Assembly (NCBI GenBank): GCA_002482565.1
Contig: DLGG01000103.1
Location: 1 to 8,651 of the forward strand
From: Solidesulfovibrio magneticus
GTDB taxonomy: Bacteria > Desulfobacterota > Desulfovibrionia > Desulfovibrionales > Desulfovibrionaceae
DNA: 8,651 nucleotides
Direction: 5' to 3'
Below the pieces are notes generated by a model that saw only the letters and a list, made by a program, of their open reading frames with translations, was not told the origin of the DNA and made no database searches. This document shows positions 6,666 to 8,651 of this stretch, one piece after another; the first letter of the stretch is position 1, and every line of letters begins with the position of its first letter. The translations under genes were made by a program, and so were the position numbers.

Positions 6666-6701
6666 GTCCGCGCCAACCCCTTGGTTGGCGCGGACTTTTT
6701 T
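6666..6701 (+). terminator. Strong intrinsic terminator of the emrAB operon
   Basis: A perfect 13-pair stem: GTCCGCGCCAACC (6666-6678) with GGTTGGCGCGGAC (6683-6695), loop CCTT, followed at once by six T (6696-6701). It lies about 60 bases after the emrB stop. Confidence 0.96.
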
Positions 6702-6714
6702 CACGGCGCGCTCC

Positions 6715-6730
6715 TGGCACGCTCCTCGCT
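6715..6730 (+). promoter_or_regulatory. Candidate sigma-54 (-24/-12) promoter of the repeat-containing secreted protein gene
   Basis: TGGCACG-CTCC-TCGCT matches the known consensus TGGCACG-N4-TTGCW at every fixed position but one (C for T in TTGCW). It keeps the required GG-N10-GC spacing (GG 6716-6717, GC 6728-6729). The predicted start is near 6741, about 58 bases before the ATG. It lies just after the emrAB terminator, as expected for a new unit. No convincing sigma-70 promoter is seen in this gap. Confidence 0.6.
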
Positions 6731-6798
6731 TCCGGTGTATGGCAAAATGAGCGCATCCCGCGCCCCAAACGTCGTGCCAAACCCAAGGAGCCGCTTCC

Positions 6799-7128
6799 AT
6801 GTCGCCCGCCCAATACGCCGTCCGCGCCGTTGTCGCCGCCGTCTGCCTGGGCCTTGTCCTTTGCGCCGCCGATGCCCAGGCCTTCAAGCGCAAGTCCACG
6901 GTCAGCGGCCCCGGGAACCGCACCGTCACCAACGAGGCCACCACCACCCGCACCCCCGGCGGCTACACCCGAAGCGCCACCACCACCGGTCCGGCCAACC
7001 AGTCCGTCAACCGCGCGTCCCAAGGCCAATGGGACCCGGCCACCAAGACCTGGAACAACACCACCACCTACACCGGCCCCCAGGGCAACAGCGCCGACGT
7101 CAACCGCTCCACCACCATTTCCAAGTAA
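6799..7128 (+). CDS. Secreted Thr/Asn-rich protein with three imperfect GP-containing repeats, function unknown
   Basis: A 109-residue protein with a Sec signal peptide (hydrophobic stretch about 7-25, AQA cleavage after Ala28). AAGGAG at 6785-6790, eight bases before ATG 6799, supports the start. The LVLC at 19-22 is not a proper lipobox, so a lipoprotein is unlikely. The mature part (81 residues) has no cysteine and is rich in Thr, Asn, Ser and Gly. Three units share a T-x-(S/T)-G-P-x-N-like core: TVSGPGNRTVTNE (34-46), TTTGPANQSVNR (61-72) and TYTGPQGNSADVNR (90-103). Their GP pairs at 37, 64 and 93 are 27 and 29 residues apart. Such spacing would suit beta-strand repeats in an exported or surface protein, but I do not recognise the family. 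A possible sigma-54 promoter (6715-6730) precedes it and a stable hairpin (7136-7172) follows. Confidence 0.85.
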   Translation: MSPAQYAVRAVVAAVCLGLVLCAADAQAFKRKSTVSGPGNRTVTNEATTTRTPGGYTRSATTTGPANQSVNRASQGQWDPATKTWNNTTTYTGPQGNSADVNRSTTISK

Positions 7129-7135
7129 ATAGGCC

Positions 7136-7172
7136 GTTCTCGGACCCGGCCCACGCGACCGGGTTCGAGAAC
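7136..7172. repeat. Stable 14-pair hairpin after the repeat protein gene, lacking a T-run
   Basis: GTTCTCGGACCCGG (7136-7149) pairs with CCGGGTTCGAGAAC (7159-7172) with one G-U pair and a nine-base loop. It starts seven bases after the stop codon. The following bases (GAGTCATTAATT) hold no T-run, so it may protect the 3' end of the message or act as a weak or factor-assisted terminator. Confidence 0.6.
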
Positions 7173-7246
7173 GAGTCATTAATTCCCAGCCTCGCGACCG
7201 GCTGTTTCTTTTCTACCCATCGCCTCAAATCGCCGCCCCGCGCCGC

Positions 7247-7293
7247 CAAATCCCGCTTTTCCCGGACCGTTTGCTGGGAAGCGGGGTGATTTG
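7247..7293. repeat. 47-base imperfect inverted repeat, candidate enhancer site for the alcohol dehydrogenase gene
   Basis: The outer arms are CAAATC (7247-7252) and GATTTG (7288-7293). The inner arms are CCCGCTT (7252-7258) and AAGCGGG (7279-7285), with CCC/GGG further in. The centre is about 85 bases upstream of the -24 element at 7353, a usual distance for an enhancer-binding protein site. There is no T-run on either strand, so a terminator is unlikely. Apart from this, the hairpin at 7136-7172 and the -24/-12 element, nothing else is seen between 7129 and 7426. Confidence 0.45.
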
Positions 7294-7352
7294 ACCGCGC
7301 AAAATCGCCATCAGCTTTCCGATATAGCCCGAAAGGCCAGTCTTTCCCAGGC

Positions 7353-7368
7353 TGGCACGGGAATTGAT
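7353..7368 (+). promoter_or_regulatory. Candidate sigma-54 (-24/-12) promoter of the alcohol dehydrogenase gene
   Basis: TGGCACG-GGAA-TTGAT matches the consensus TGGCACG-N4-TTGCW at all fixed positions but one, with exact spacing. The one change is A for the -12 C, which is normally well kept. Transcription would start near 7379, leaving a leader of about 48 bases with GGAGG at 7416-7420. Confidence 0.6.
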
Positions 7369-7415
7369 GTTCTGCCCCCGGACCCGTCCGTCCGACAATC
7401 TCCCAACCGCATTCC

Positions 7416-7420
7416 GGAGG
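7416..7420 (+). promoter_or_regulatory. Ribosome-binding site fixing the start at 7427
   Basis: GGAGG lies six bases before ATG 7427. In-frame TTG 7364 and ATG 7367 lie inside the candidate promoter and have no such site, so 7427 is chosen. Confidence 0.8.
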
Positions 7421-7426
7421 ACTGGC

Positions 7427-8626
7427 ATGGGCAACTGGCATTGCAAGATAGACCTCAACCACGTTTTCACCCTGCAACCCACGAGGCCCAACACCATTTT
7501 CGGCATCGGCGCTCTGTCCCGCATAGAACCCATCCTGGCCGATCTGGCCAAGCACGGATGCGACGGCGTGCTGGTCGTCACCGACGCCGTGGCGGCCAAG
7601 GCCAGCGGAGCTTTTGACGCCGTGCGGCCAGCCCTGGACACCCATGTCGCCTGGACGCTGTTCGACGGCGTGCGCCCCAATCCCACCCTGGCCAACTGCG
7701 ACGCCGCCGCCGCGGCCGGCCGTGAGGCCAAGGCCCAGGCCGTCCTGGCCATCGGCGGCGGCAGCGTCATCGACGCGGCCAAGATCGCCGCCGTGCTCCT
7801 GGCCCAGCCCGGCAAAAAGGCGTCCGACATGTTTTCCGGCAAAGCCGCCGTCAACCGCTGCCTGCCCCTGGTCGTGGTCAACACCACCCACGGCTCGGGT
7901 TCGGAATGCACGGCCACGGCCACGGCCCAGACCGACGGCGAAAACAAACATGCCATCCGCTCGCCGCATCTCTACCCGACCCACACCATCGACGACCCGA
8001 GCCTGACCGTCTCCCTGCCGCCGCGCCACACGGCGGCAACGGCCCTGGACGCCCTGTGCCACGCCCTGGAGGCGGCCACGGCCACCACGGCCTCGCCCTA
8101 CTCCATCAGCCTCGCCCGGGACGCCGTGCGCATCATCGCCTCGTTTTTGCCCACGGCCATCCGCCAACCCGGCAATTTGAACGCCCGCTACTGGCTCACC
8201 TACGCCTCGGCCATCGCCGGCATCGCCATCGACTGCGGCAGCCTGCACCTTGTCCACGCCCTGGAAAACGCCATGAGCGCCATCAATCCCGACGTGGCCC
8301 ACGGCGAGGGTCTGGGCATCCTGCTGCCGGCCGTGCTGCGCGAAATCTACCCGGCCACCCCGGAGATCCTGGCCGCCCTGCTCCATCCCATCGCCCCGGA
8401 CTTGACCGGCAATCCCGGCGAGACCGACGTCGCCGTGGCCCGGCTGCGCCAGTGGCTGGACAGCCTGGGGCAGCCGGCCACCATGACCGCCTATTTCACC
8501 GGCGCCGACGTGCCGGCCCTGACCCGTCTGGCCTTCAAGTCGCCTCCGGCCAAGGCGCTTTTGCAATACGCCCCCATCCGCGTGGACAGCGCCATCGTGG
8601 AGCGCATCTTTCAGCACGCGCTCTAA
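7427..8626 (+). CDS. Iron-containing (group III) alcohol dehydrogenase
   Basis: A cytoplasmic NAD(P)-dependent oxidoreductase interconverting an alcohol and its aldehyde or ketone; the substrate is unknown. It has 399 residues, about the usual length. The N-terminal nucleotide-binding domain includes GVRPNPTLANC (81-91) and the GGGSVIDAAK loop (110-119). NTTHGSGSECT (152-162) matches the PTTxGTGSE signature. The helical metal domain carries the expected ligands: Asp208 and His212 (LDALCHALEA), His277 (LVHALENA) and His292 (AHGEGLG). Compared with E. coli FucO (VHGMAH), the second His of that motif, His267 there, is Asn281 here. The codons continue the strong G/C third-position bias. It probably forms its own unit behind the candidate sigma-54 promoter (7353-7368). 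The last 25 bases of the window after the stop show nothing. Confidence 0.93.
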   Translation: MGNWHCKIDLNHVFTLQPTRPNTIFGIGALSRIEPILADLAKHGCDGVLVVTDAVAAKASGAFDAVRPALDTHVAWTLFDGVRPNPTLANCDAAAAAGREAKAQAVLAIGGGSVIDAAKIAAVLLAQPGKKASDMFSGKAAVNRCLPLVVVNTTHGSGSECTATATAQTDGENKHAIRSPHLYPTHTIDDPSLTVSLPPRHTAATALDALCHALEAATATTASPYSISLARDAVRIIASFLPTAIRQPGNLNARYWLTYASAIAGIAIDCGSLHLVHALENAMSAINPDVAHGEGLGILLPAVLREIYPATPEILAALLHPIAPDLTGNPGETDVAVARLRQWLDSLGQPATMTAYFTGADVPALTRLAFKSPPAKALLQYAPIRVDSAIVERIFQHAL

Positions 8627-8651
8627 CGCGAACCGGGCGGATGTGGGCGCG

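Noticed and set aside
7159..7175. GGGTTCGAGAAC resembling the T-arm of a tRNA
   Set aside because: The bases around TTCGA do not form a five-pair T-stem, there is no acceptor or anticodon arm, and the segment is explained as one arm of a hairpin.
3727..7179. A minus-strand frame open for about 3.4 kb opposite marR-emrAB
   Set aside because: It mirrors the strongly biased codons of the plus-strand genes; the translation is a Gly/His/Asp/Gln-rich string without domains, and the plus-strand proteins are clear family members.
7291..7326. TTGACC (7291) with GATATA (7321) as a sigma-70 promoter for the dehydrogenase
   Set aside because: The spacer would be 24 bases, too long; no other -35 fits GATATA.
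7100..8617. A 505-codon minus-strand open frame opposite the alcohol dehydrogenase
   Set aside because: Gly/Arg/Val-rich shadow without recognisable motifs; the plus strand encodes a complete dehydrogenase with all metal ligands.

Overview
The window is very GC-rich DNA with dense codons strongly biased to G or C in the third position. It looks like a chromosomal segment of a Gram-negative bacterium. The base composition, an iron-type alcohol dehydrogenase and two candidate sigma-54 promoters would suit a high-GC sulfate reducer of the Desulfovibrionaceae. That placement is an impression from gene style, not a database result. I see no transposase, integrase, phage gene, CRISPR array, tRNA or rRNA.

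Layout from left to right: (1) the last 36 codons of an unrecognised plus-strand gene (1-111). (2) A class I SAM-dependent methyltransferase (start taken at 359, stop at 1150). (3) A 412-base gap with several small inverted repeats, ending in a promoter for a 77-residue secreted, lysine-rich protein with two cysteines (1563-1796), closed by a strong intrinsic terminator. (4) On the minus strand, an Nramp-family Mn2+/Fe2+ importer, mntH (1971-3263). (5) A 95-base divergent control region carrying three perfect dyads. (6) On the plus strand, an emrRAB-like operon: a MarR-family regulator (3359-3829), a HlyD/EmrA periplasmic adaptor (3826-5040) and a 14-helix DHA2 drug:proton antiporter EmrB (5047-6603), closed by a perfect 13-bp-stem terminator. 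(7) A 109-residue secreted Thr/Asn-rich protein with three imperfect repeats (6799-7128). (8) A group III iron-containing alcohol dehydrogenase (7427-8626).

Working together: EmrA and EmrB should form the inner-membrane and periplasmic parts of a tripartite pump. The outer-membrane channel is not in this window and must be supplied from elsewhere. The MarR protein is the likely local repressor, because operator-like dyads sit in the spacer of its own promoter and at its start site. The same dyads overlap the probable mntH promoter, so the metal importer and the drug exporter may share control; this is inference.

The most interesting non-coding signals are the three-dyad divergent region (3277-3339), the two sigma-54-like -24/-12 elements (6715-6730 before the repeat protein, 7353-7368 before the alcohol dehydrogenase), and a 47-base imperfect inverted repeat about 85 bases upstream of the second one, where an enhancer-binding protein would be expected. 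I found no clearly new multi-gene system. The two small secreted proteins are the only genes whose function I cannot name, apart from the partial gene at the left edge.
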